Shown here one piece after another: positions 17,595 to 25,270 of a stretch of 64,000 nt of DNA. The notes beneath the pieces are model-generated. The model was not told the DNA's origin. It ran no database searches and was given only the letters and a program-made list of their open reading frames with translations. Positions within the stretch are counted from its first letter, which is position 1. The number at the start of each line of letters is the position of its first letter. Source of the DNA: Ammoniphilus sp. YIM 78166 (lineage in GTDB: Bacteria; Bacillota; Bacilli; Aneurinibacillales; RAOX-1); contig NZ_SDLR01000010.1 in NCBI RefSeq assembly GCF_004522215.1, forward strand, positions 53,075-117,074. The letters are read 5' to 3'. Both the position numbers and the translations under genes were made by a program.

Positions 17595-18677
17595 CTAAGG
17601 GAACAACACGTGAAGCCGTTCCATATCTTCCACTAAATGTTCGGCAATCTCCTCATGGCCCTCGCTCAGAAGATGTACCGTATCGGAAAATTGAGAGGAA
17701 TCGACCCGCGTTTCATAATCCAAAAAATGATGACCATACTGCGTTACCTTGTGCTCAAGTTCCTGCTTCGTGTCATCCATAGCCTGGTAGTCTACCTTGC
17801 GATAATGATCTAGCAATTCCACGTTTCTCGGGGTGAAAAAAATCAGCGTTTCCTGAGAGGTTTGATCTGCCAGCTGCAAAAAGTACTCAAAATATCGCCA
17901 AGCCATCGTCTCATGCGAAACCGAGCCGAGCTTCCAATCGCCTTGCATCTTTTCATCCCAGACTTTTTCAAACCAAGGCGTGTATAAAGAGTCGTCTTCC
18001 TCCGCGTCTGCCCCAATGCCATATGCGTAATCCGCTTGATCCTGAACCCACTCCGAAGTTTCCTGTCCAAAAATCCAATGGGACAAAGAAGACCGATGAG
18101 CGTACAGCTTCCAATGAGAAAGAAGGTGCTTTCGTATCCAGCTATTCTCATCAAGAGGAACCGGCGGCTCCACCTGCAAGGAGGACCAAGCTACTTCATT
18201 TGGAGGGAAAAGCTCAAGTACCATTTCACGATTGATAATCTTAGGCTCGTTAAACCAGCCCGTATTCAAATTGTAAACCAGGAGGTCAATCGGCTGCTGC
18301 GGATTATGCAGGCTTTTGAGCAGAAAATACGCATCAGCGATGCCTAGTCCTCTTATACCCACGTTATAAAAATGAATCTCTTCATCTGGCCACTTCTCGC
18401 GGGCTAAAGACGAAACGTATGCTGGAATGGTTTCTTCTCCTTTCCGTACCGAGGAGCCATACATGACGGAATCACCAATAAAGACCACCTTTCTTCCTTG
18501 GTCTTCTCGAATAAAATCCGTATAGCTGATTAAAGTATTCCGTTCCTCCACAGCTAAGCGATAGGTGGCACCTGCCGCATATTGTCGTTGCAAAGAAAAG
18601 CCGATGATCCAATCTAATCCCACTAAGAACGTAACTAACAAAATAAGAACTCGATGATTAATGCGAATCCATTTCAT
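17595..18677 (-). CDS. Membrane-anchored SGNH hydrolase-like protein (AlgJ/AlgX/DltD analogue)
   Basis: 360 aa with an N-terminal membrane anchor (about residues 9-27) and an extracytoplasmic SGNH domain. Block I is FIGDSVMYGSS with nucleophile Ser70; a glycine block NVGIRGLGIADAY and an Asn block VYNLNTGW follow; block V is Asp332-x-x-His335 (DTVHLLSEGH). The full catalytic set is therefore present. Partners of MBOAT proteins in alginate, cellulose and teichoic acid acylation carry the same fold and accept the acyl group outside the cell. First gene of the cassette. RBS AGAAGGAGC is 12 nt upstream, rather far. Confidence 0.85.
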   Translation of the reverse strand: MKWIRINHRVLILLVTFLVGLDWIIGFSLQRQYAAGATYRLAVEERNTLISYTDFIREDQGRKVVFIGDSVMYGSSVRKGEETIPAYVSSLAREKWPDEEIHFYNVGIRGLGIADAYFLLKSLHNPQQPIDLLVYNLNTGWFNEPKIINREMVLELFPPNEVAWSSLQVEPPVPLDENSWIRKHLLSHWKLYAHRSSLSHWIFGQETSEWVQDQADYAYGIGADAEEDDSLYTPWFEKVWDEKMQGDWKLGSVSHETMAWRYFEYFLQLADQTSQETLIFFTPRNVELLDHYRKVDYQAMDDTKQELEHKVTQYGHHFLDYETRVDSSQFSDTVHLLSEGHEEIAEHLVEDMERLHVLFP

Positions 18678-18766
18678 CTTTCGCAGAAAGCTCCTTCTAA
18701 TTTACAATTTATTACACAGAGGGATTATATCAGAGGTTGGCAAGTTTGGACATACTCCAAATATAC

Positions 18767-18799
18767 GAAAAAAGGCCACTGGGAAACCCAGTGACCTTT
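18767..18799 (-). terminator. Terminator of the SASP gene
   Basis: AAAGGCCACTGGG (18771-18783), loop AAA, CCCAGTGACCTTT (18787-18799), one mismatch, T run on the minus strand. Confidence 0.88.
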
Positions 18800-18820
18800 C
18801 ATCCAACTATTTAATTGTTA

Positions 18821-19030
18821 TTATTGTCTAAATCCTTGTCCAGAAAGAGCTTGCTCAGCGAATTGAACTAGGCGCTTAGTGATTTCTCCTCCAACAGAAC
18901 CGTTAGCACGAGAAGTTTGATCTGCACCAAGTTGTACACCGAACTCTTGAGCGATTTCATACTTCATTTGGTCAAGAGCCTGACTTGCTCCTTGAACTAA
19001 CACTTGATTACTGTTGTTGTTGTTAGCCAT
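18821..19030 (-). CDS. Alpha/beta-type small acid-soluble spore protein
   Basis: 69 aa. It matches the SASP core: EIAQEFGVQLGADQTSRANG and SVGGEITKRLVQFAEQAL. The germination protease site is YEIAQE at about residues 24-29, cut between Glu25 and Ile26. These proteins saturate spore DNA and protect it from UV and heat. RBS TTTGGAGGTG precedes the ATG. Monocistronic, with its own terminator and a sigmaG-like promoter. It confirms that the organism makes endospores. Confidence 0.97.
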   Translation of the reverse strand: MANNNNSNQVLVQGASQALDQMKYEIAQEFGVQLGADQTSRANGSVGGEITKRLVQFAEQALSGQGFRQ

Positions 19031-19081
19031 CTAGTGGCACCTCCAAATTGTTTTTCAAGGATTTATCATCCTTGTACTAGT

Positions 19082-19111
19082 TAATTTGGACAAAATGCCT
19101 CGAACTATTCT
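19082..19111 (-). promoter_or_regulatory. Candidate sigmaG promoter of the SASP gene
   Basis: Minus-strand -35 AGAATA (19106-19111), 17-nt spacer, -10 CAAATTA (19082-19088); compare sigmaG consensus TGAATA and CATACTA. Fits forespore expression. Confidence 0.5.
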
Positions 19112-19117
19112 TGTAAA

Positions 19118-19408
19118 CTATTGGAAATTAAATATATACCCACGATAGATGAGATCAGCCAGGACCAACGCCCCTGGCACATGCAAATACCAAATATAAA
19201 ATCCCTTCAGCTGAGGCTCGGTGATCCACTCCTGCCGTCTCAACTTATGAAGTCCGATGCGAACCGTACACATCAGCCAATAAACCGACCAATTAATCAG
19301 AGGAAGATAAAGCACGGCAAACCACAAGAACGTGAACGTATCCTCACCTAGATAAAACCGAAGCGCTAGGGCAGGAGCGAGCACTGCTCCAAATTTTCGA
19401 AGCTTCAT
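19118..19408 (-). CDS. Small membrane protein, unknown function
   Basis: 96 aa with two or three hydrophobic segments (about 8-20, 28-46 and 72-92) and a basic loop (KLRRQEW). I do not recognise a family. Its start overlaps the stop of the upstream acyltransferase gene by 4 nt (ATGA), so it is probably coupled to the hprK-lgt-ppaX-acyltransferase operon as its last gene. Its place resembles that of small membrane genes near yvoD/yvoF in Bacillus, but sequence similarity cannot be judged here. Confidence 0.6.
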   Translation of the reverse strand: MKLRKFGAVLAPALALRFYLGEDTFTFLWFAVLYLPLINWSVYWLMCTVRIGLHKLRRQEWITEPQLKGFYIWYLHVPGALVLADLIYRGYIFNFQ

Positions 19409-19896
19409 TCCTGCACACTCTTTCGGATGATCTGAGCTGGGTTTCCTCCCACAAAGGCCCCTGGCGGAACATCTCGATGAACCAGGGATGCCGCAGAGAC
19501 AACCGCACCATCCCCGATCGTCACCCCAGGCAAGATGGTGGAATTGGCCCCAATCATGACATTCGAGCCGATGACCACATCGCCCAGTCGATATTCGTGA
19601 ATCAAGTACTCATGCGCGAGGATGGTTGTATTATAGCCAATAATGGTATTGGATCCGATCCGAATTCGTTCAGGATACAGAATATCGGGAACCACCATAA
19701 AAGCCATAGCCGAATGCTTTCCGATCTCCATCCCTAATACCTGACGAAACAGCCAGTTTTTCCAGGAAGGAAACGGGATATAACGACCGATCACGACCAC
19801 GAGGGTATTGCGGAAGGCTCTCCAGAACGGGATCGTACGATACACTTGCCACAGCGAGTTCGGTCCTTCGACCGGATAACGCTCGGTTCGGCGCAT
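19405..19896 (-). CDS. Hexapeptide-repeat acyltransferase (YvoF-like)
   Basis: 163 aa left-handed beta-helix O-acetyltransferase. Hexapeptide repeats run through about residues 75-150 (IRIGSNTIIGYNTTIL, VVIGSNVMIGANSTILPGVTIGDGAVVSAASLV) and end with the typical PPGAFVGGNPAQIIRK. The probable catalytic His is in ILAHEYLIHEY. The order hprK-lgt-ppaX-acetyltransferase equals the yvoF locus of B. subtilis. Acceptor unknown. RBS AAGGGGAG precedes the ATG. Confidence 0.85.
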   Translation of the reverse strand: MRRTERYPVEGPNSLWQVYRTIPFWRAFRNTLVVVIGRYIPFPSWKNWLFRQVLGMEIGKHSAMAFMVVPDILYPERIRIGSNTIIGYNTTILAHEYLIHEYRLGDVVIGSNVMIGANSTILPGVTIGDGAVVSAASLVHRDVPPGAFVGGNPAQIIRKSVQE

Positions 19897-19900
19897 GGAC

Positions 19901-20557
19901 TTACTTCTCCCCTTTGACGACGGCGATGAGATCTTTCATATCCTGTAGGATATACTCCGGTTTGAACTGTGCGAGAAAATCCGCTCCCTTCAAGCTCCAA
20001 GCAACCCCGGCGGAATGAACACCAGCATTATGCCCCGCTTGAATATCAAACTGCGTATCGCCGACCATCAGGGTCTTAGATGGATCGGCTCCTAAGTCGC
20101 TCAGGGCTTTTAACACAGGATCCGGACTTGGCTTATGCTTCTCTGTATCTTGAAAGGTCACAAACGTACTCATATAAGGGGTAACGCCGCAGACTTCAGC
20201 CCCCATTTCGGCAGTTTTTCGCTGCTTGGTGGTAACCACCCCCATCGTCACGCCTAGCTCCTTCAGCTCCGCCAACGTCTCTCGTACGTTCGGGAACTCG
20301 CGAATCCATTCATCATGAATTTCTTCGTTGTGCACGCGATAAGCATCCACTAGCTCATCGCGCTTTTCCAGCCCGCCAAACATCTCCATCTGCTCATGCA
20401 ACGTTTTTCCCATATGAGGGATTAGGTCTTGACGTGTGTATTTATCAGGAAAGTGCGTATTAAGCACATTGAGGAAAGAAACGAGAATCAATTCATTGCT
20501 ATCAATCAAAGTTCCATCTAAATCAAATAACACCGTGTTGTATCTTAGCAAGTTCAT
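19901..20557 (-). CDS. ppaX: Pyrophosphatase PpaX (HAD superfamily)
   Basis: 218 aa HAD hydrolase. Motif I is VLFDLDGTLIDSN, motif III lysine is in KHKPSPDP, motif IV is MVGDTQFDIQAG. PpaX hydrolyses the pyrophosphate produced when HprK/P dephosphorylates Ser-46-P-HPr, which explains its place two genes after hprK. The ATG at 20557 overlaps the lgt stop by 1 nt (TGATG); a GTG at 20560 directly before it is also possible. Confidence 0.9.
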   Translation of the reverse strand: MNLLRYNTVLFDLDGTLIDSNELILVSFLNVLNTHFPDKYTRQDLIPHMGKTLHEQMEMFGGLEKRDELVDAYRVHNEEIHDEWIREFPNVRETLAELKELGVTMGVVTTKQRKTAEMGAEVCGVTPYMSTFVTFQDTEKHKPSPDPVLKALSDLGADPSKTLMVGDTQFDIQAGHNAGVHSAGVAWSLKGADFLAQFKPEYILQDMKDLIAVVKGEK

Positions 20558-21363
20558 CACTCTCCATAACGGGCTTTAGCCAGCCCCATCTTTCGTCTAA
20601 CCACCCATAGGATAAGGGCCGCCACGATAATCACTATACTAATCACTTGGGCAATTCGCAACGTATCCGTCAGCATCAAGCTGTCGGTTCGCATGCCTTC
20701 AATGAAGAAACGGCCGATCGAATACCAGATAAAATAGCTGAGGAACAGCTCTCCGCGGCGAAGCGGAAGCGTGCGGCGAATAATCAGAAGCAGGGCCACC
20801 CCAGCCAAATTCCATAAGGATTCGTATAAGAACGTCGGATGATAATACTGGCCATTGATATACATTTGATTAATAATAAATTCAGGCAGCTGGAGGGATT
20901 CTAAAAACTCACGAGTCGTGGGTCCCCCATGAGCCTCTTGGTTCATAAAGTTCCCCCAGCGTCCGATGGCCTGCCCGATCAGGATGCTAGGTGCCGCAAT
21001 ATCGGCCAAACGCCAGAAGCTGACGTTCTTCAAGCGAGCAAATACAATGCCCGTCAGCACGGCTCCGATCAAGGCGCCATGGATGGCCAGTCCGCCTTTC
21101 CACACGGCGAGAATATCTCCCGGGTGTTCCCGGTAGTAATCCCACTCAAAGGTGACATAATATAAACGAGCACAAAGGATGGAGATGGGTACCCCCCACA
21201 TAATCAGATCTAAAAACAGCTCGGGATTCAGCCCTAATCGTTTCGATTCTCTCATGGCGAGGAGCAGCCCGACTAGCGCACCCGTTCCCAAGATAAGTCC
21301 ATACCAATGAACCGCAATTGGTCCTAGCTGGATGGCCACCGGGTTGATCGGTGTAAGTTCCAT
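20557..21363 (-). CDS. lgt: Prolipoprotein diacylglyceryl transferase
   Basis: 268 aa, seven membrane segments. Signature GRWGNFMNQEAHGG and the essential-His region GGLAIHGALIG are present. It transfers diacylglyceryl from phosphatidylglycerol to the lipobox cysteine of prelipoproteins. RBS AAGGGGAAAG precedes the ATG at 21363. It follows hprK by 20 nt. Confidence 0.97.
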   Translation of the reverse strand: MELTPINPVAIQLGPIAVHWYGLILGTGALVGLLLAMRESKRLGLNPELFLDLIMWGVPISILCARLYYVTFEWDYYREHPGDILAVWKGGLAIHGALIGAVLTGIVFARLKNVSFWRLADIAAPSILIGQAIGRWGNFMNQEAHGGPTTREFLESLQLPEFIINQMYINGQYYHPTFLYESLWNLAGVALLLIIRRTLPLRRGELFLSYFIWYSIGRFFIEGMRTDSLMLTDTLRIAQVISIVIIVAALILWVVRRKMGLAKARYGE

Positions 21364-21383
21364 ACGCGTCTTTCCCCTTTTTC

Positions 21384-22316
21384 TTAGATTTCTTCCGAAG
21401 CTTCTTCGATGGTGTCCGTCAGTCTCTTGCTGAAATGGACGGCTGCATTATAGCCCATGCGCTTGAGTCGGAAGTTCATCGCAGCTACTTCACAAATAAC
21501 GGCCATGTTCCGGCCGGGACGAACGGGGATGGTGATCTGCGGGATTTCCGTGTCCATAATTTTTAACGTTTCTTCATCAATGCCCAGGCGCTCATAATGC
21601 TTTTGCGCATCCCAGAGCTCCATCCGAATGACGAGGGCAATTCGCTTATAATTACGTACCGCGCCCGCTCCAAATAAGGTCATCACGTTAATGATGCCTA
21701 AACCGCGAATTTCCAGCAAATGCTGAATCAGCTCTGGAGCACTCCCGATCAGTTGGTTTTCTTGGGTCTGGCGAATTTCTACGGCATCATCGGCAATCAA
21801 GCGATGACCTCGCTTGACAAGCTCCAAGGCCGTCTCACTTTTCCCGATACCGCTACCGCCTACCAACAGCACGCCCACGCCATACACATCCACCAATACG
21901 CCGTGCATGGTCGTAACAGGAGCCAACCGTCCTTCTAAATAGGTGGTGAGCTTACTGGACAGCTTGGTCGTAGGCAAATTCGAATGAAGGACAGGTACCC
22001 CGGTTTCTTCCGAGATTTGCTTCAACTGTTCTGGAATCTCCAGATCACGCGCCACACAAATACAAGGCGTGGTTTCGGCGCAGATCTTGCGGAAGCGTTC
22101 ATCGCGCTCCTCCGCGCTAAGCAGCTGGATGTAACCCATCTCCGTTCGGCCAATTAGTTGTACCCGCTCTGCGTTGTCATATGTATAGTAGCCGGTTAGC
22201 TTCAAACCTGGACGGTTAATATCGCTTGTCGTTACTTCCCTCAGTAGGCCTTGCTTTCCGCTTACGACCTTTAGTTCAAACTGCTTCACAATATCTCTGA
22301 CTACGGTCCTTCTCAT
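21384..22316 (-). CDS. hprK: HPr kinase/phosphorylase
   Basis: 310 aa. The P-loop GGSGIGKS lies at 153-160 and the signature IRMELWDAQKHYERLG near residue 235. It phosphorylates HPr on Ser46 in response to glycolytic intermediates, giving the CcpA co-repressor, so CcpA-dependent catabolite repression is expected in this organism. RBS AAGGGGGAGG. First gene of hprK-lgt-ppaX. Confidence 0.97.
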   Translation of the reverse strand: MRRTVVRDIVKQFELKVVSGKQGLLREVTTSDINRPGLKLTGYYTYDNAERVQLIGRTEMGYIQLLSAEERDERFRKICAETTPCICVARDLEIPEQLKQISEETGVPVLHSNLPTTKLSSKLTTYLEGRLAPVTTMHGVLVDVYGVGVLLVGGSGIGKSETALELVKRGHRLIADDAVEIRQTQENQLIGSAPELIQHLLEIRGLGIINVMTLFGAGAVRNYKRIALVIRMELWDAQKHYERLGIDEETLKIMDTEIPQITIPVRPGRNMAVICEVAAMNFRLKRMGYNAAVHFSKRLTDTIEEASEEI

Positions 22317-22384
22317 AGGTCCTCCCCCTTCGCTGCCGATAGAAAAGATTAGAATGTTATTCCTATTCTACCATCAATAGAAAA

Positions 22385-22406
22385 GCTAGTCCAAGAAAGG
22401 ACTAGC
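22385..22406 (-). terminator. Terminator of uvrA, overlapping its stop
   Basis: GCTAGTCC (22385-22392) and GGACTAGC (22399-22406) form a perfect 8-bp stem with a 6-nt loop and a short T run on the minus strand. The uvrA stop codon (22402-22404) lies in the stem. Confidence 0.75.
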
Positions 22407-25263
22407 TATATGTGGTTACAAGTTCTTCTGTCCGTTTGCGATCTCGTTCTAGGATAGGAGCCAGATACTGCCCTGTATAGGATTCCTTCACCTTACATAC
22501 CTCTTCAGGCGTTCCTACCGCGACGATCTGTCCTCCTTTATCCCCACCTTCCGGCCCTAGGTCGATGAGATAGTCGGCTGTTTTAATGACGTCCAAATTA
22601 TGCTCAATCACGAGGACGGTTTCCCCGGACTCGACCAGACGCTGCAAGACTTTCAAGAGGCGCTCGATATCGTGAATATGCAAGCCGGTCGTCGGTTCAT
22701 CTAGGATGTAGAAGGTACGACCGGTACTGCGGCGATGCAGCTCAGAAGCCAGCTTCACCCGCTGGGCTTCTCCTCCGGAAAGGGTCGTGGCTGGTTGACC
22801 GAGCCGCATATAACCCAGCCCGACATCCAGCAGCGTTTGCAGCTTGCGGTGGATCTTGGGGATGTTCTTGAAAAATTCGACCCCATCTTCAATGGTCATA
22901 TCTAAGACTTCGGAGATGTTTTTGCCTTTGTATTTCACATCCAGGGTTTCGCGATTATACCGTTTCCCTTTGCAAATCTCACATGGAACATAGACATCCG
23001 GCAGGAAGTGCATCTCAATCTTGATGATTCCGTCTCCTCGGCAGGCTTCGCAGCGACCGCCCTTGACGTTAAAGCTAAAACGACCTTTCTTATACCCGCG
23101 TACTTTGGCTTCATTGGTTTGGGCAAAGACATCACGAATATCGTCAAACACGCCCGTATACGTCGCCGGGTTGGAGCGCGGTGTCCGCCCAATCGGGGAC
23201 TGGTCGATATCAATGACTTTATCCAACTGATCCATTCCTTCAATTTTGCGATGGGCGCCTGGCTTCGCTTTGGCTCTATTCAAGTCACGTGCTAACGCTT
23301 TGTGCAAGATTTCGTTGACCAAGGTGCTTTTTCCGGAACCGGATACCCCGGTTACGCACGTGAAGATGCCGAGCGGAAATTTAACGGAGATGTTGTTCAG
23401 GTTGTTTTCCTTGGCTCCTTTAACCTCCACCCATTTTCCATTGGGCTTGCGGCGTTCTCGAGGCACGGCGATAAATTTCTTCCCGGAAAGGTACAAGCCC
23501 GTCAGAGACTGATCATCGTTCATAATCTCTTCCGGCGTTCCTTGCGCCACGACTTGCCCCCCGTGCACGCCAGCTCCTGGGCCGATATCAATGATATAGT
23601 CAGAGGCGATCATCGTATCTTCATCATGCTCGACGACAATGAGCGTATTGCCTAGATCACGCATATGCTCCAGCGTCTTAATTAATCGTGTATTGTCCCG
23701 CTGATGAAGCCCAATGCTCGGCTCATCCAAAATATAGAGCACGCCCATCAAGGAAGATCCTATTTGCGTCGCCAAACGAATCCGCTGCGCCTCGCCCCCA
23801 GACAAGGTTCCCGCAGCCCGGTTCAACGTCAGATACTCCAGACCCACATCGCGCAGGAAACGAAGTCGAGATTGAATTTCCTTTAGAATTAATCGGGCAA
23901 TCGCCAGCTCTTTTTCACTGAGCTCGAGCCCCTCAAAAAAGTCATAAGCCTCATGAACGGATTTGTTCGTTACGAAGGAAATGTTTTCACCATGAATTCG
24001 TACGCACAGCACCTCAGGGCGGAGTCGATTTCCTTTGCAAGAAGGGCAAGGCTTTTGGCTCATATAGGTTTCAATCATTTCCCGCACATAGTCCGAGGTT
24101 GACTCGGTGTAGCGACGTTGCAGGTTGTGCACAATGCCTTCAAAGTAAATCTCCGCATCTCGCTTCGTGCCAAATTCACTTTCATAGACAAAGCGGAACT
24201 TCTCCTCTTTATTGCCAAACAGCAAGATATCTAGCTTCTCCTTAGGGAGTTCTTCAATGGGGACGTCCATATCGATGTCAAAGTGGGCGCACACCGAGGA
24301 AAGCAGCTGCTCGTAATAGTTCGAGGTGGAATTGCTCCAAGGATCTAGGGCTCCTTCGGCAATGCTTTTGCTGCGGTTCGGAATGACCATATCGGCGTCC
24401 ACTTCCATCTTCATCCCCAAGCCATCACAAGAGGTGCACGCACCATAAGGGCTGTTAAAGGAAAACATCCGAGGCTCTAGATCCGGCAAGCTAAATCCGC
24501 ATTGCGGACAAGCAAGCTTCTGGCTGAACAAAAGCTCTTCCTGCTCCATGACATCCACCAGGACTTTGCCATCCGCGAGCTTCAAGGCCGTCTCTAGGGA
24601 ATCAGCAATCCGCGCGTGGATCCCTTCTTTCACAACAATCCGGTCAATGACCACTTCAATGGTATGCTTCTTGTTTTTTTCCAGCTTGATTTCTTCAGAT
24701 AGATCGATGATCTCACCATTAACGCGAACCCGCACAAACCCTTGCTTGCGAATATCGTCCAAGAGCTTCACATGCTCTCCCTTACGCCCCTCGACGAGGG
24801 GAGCCAGGATTTGCATTTTGGTTCGTTCCGGGTATTCCAGCAGGCGATCGACCATCTGCTCCACGGTCTGAGCTGAGATCTCAATGTTATGCTGTGGGCA
24901 ATACGCCTTTCCAATGCGGGCAAAGAGAAGGCGCAGATAATCATAGATTTCCGTCACCGTTCCCACGGTAGAGCGAGGGTTGCGGCTCGTCGTTTTCTGA
25001 TCAATAGAGATCGCGGGAGACAAGCCTTCAATCGAGTCGACATCCGGCTTTTCCATTTGCCCCAAGAACTGACGAGCATACGCTGATAACGATTCTACGT
25101 AACGACGCTGCCCCTCGGCATAAATCGTATCAAACGCGAGAGACGACTTCCCTGAACCGGACAAGCCGGTCAACACGACAAATTGATCGCGGGGAATGGT
25201 CACGTCAATATTTTTTAGATTATGGGCTCTCGCCCCTTTGATCACAATATTTTCAAGGCTCAT
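22402..25263 (-). CDS. uvrA: Excinuclease ABC subunit A
   Basis: 953 aa with two ABC ATPase halves. Walker A sites are GLSGSGKSSLAFDT and GVSGSGKSTLVNE; LSGGEAQR occurs twice. Zinc modules with paired CxxC motifs are CPQCGFSLPD...CTSCDGLG and CEACRGDG...CEICKGKRY. It recognises DNA lesions with UvrB in nucleotide excision repair. ATG at 25263 has GGAAGGA about 10 nt upstream; an in-frame TTG at 25269 is too close to the RBS. Seven nt after uvrB. Confidence 0.98.
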   Translation of the reverse strand: MSLENIVIKGARAHNLKNIDVTIPRDQFVVLTGLSGSGKSSLAFDTIYAEGQRRYVESLSAYARQFLGQMEKPDVDSIEGLSPAISIDQKTTSRNPRSTVGTVTEIYDYLRLLFARIGKAYCPQHNIEISAQTVEQMVDRLLEYPERTKMQILAPLVEGRKGEHVKLLDDIRKQGFVRVRVNGEIIDLSEEIKLEKNKKHTIEVVIDRIVVKEGIHARIADSLETALKLADGKVLVDVMEQEELLFSQKLACPQCGFSLPDLEPRMFSFNSPYGACTSCDGLGMKMEVDADMVIPNRSKSIAEGALDPWSNSTSNYYEQLLSSVCAHFDIDMDVPIEELPKEKLDILLFGNKEEKFRFVYESEFGTKRDAEIYFEGIVHNLQRRYTESTSDYVREMIETYMSQKPCPSCKGNRLRPEVLCVRIHGENISFVTNKSVHEAYDFFEGLELSEKELAIARLILKEIQSRLRFLRDVGLEYLTLNRAAGTLSGGEAQRIRLATQIGSSLMGVLYILDEPSIGLHQRDNTRLIKTLEHMRDLGNTLIVVEHDEDTMIASDYIIDIGPGAGVHGGQVVAQGTPEEIMNDDQSLTGLYLSGKKFIAVPRERRKPNGKWVEVKGAKENNLNNISVKFPLGIFTCVTGVSGSGKSTLVNEILHKALARDLNRAKAKPGAHRKIEGMDQLDKVIDIDQSPIGRTPRSNPATYTGVFDDIRDVFAQTNEAKVRGYKKGRFSFNVKGGRCEACRGDGIIKIEMHFLPDVYVPCEICKGKRYNRETLDVKYKGKNISEVLDMTIEDGVEFFKNIPKIHRKLQTLLDVGLGYMRLGQPATTLSGGEAQRVKLASELHRRSTGRTFYILDEPTTGLHIHDIERLLKVLQRLVESGETVLVIEHNLDVIKTADYLIDLGPEGGDKGGQIVAVGTPEEVCKVKESYTGQYLAPILERDRKRTEELVTTYS

Positions 25264-25270
25264 CGCCAAA

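Noticed and set aside
16280..18677. A dlt (teichoic acid D-alanylation) operon
   Set aside because: The FIYNNF motif is DltX-like, but dltA and dltC are absent, the gene order differs, and the SGNH and MBOAT proteins look more like AlgJ/AlgI types.
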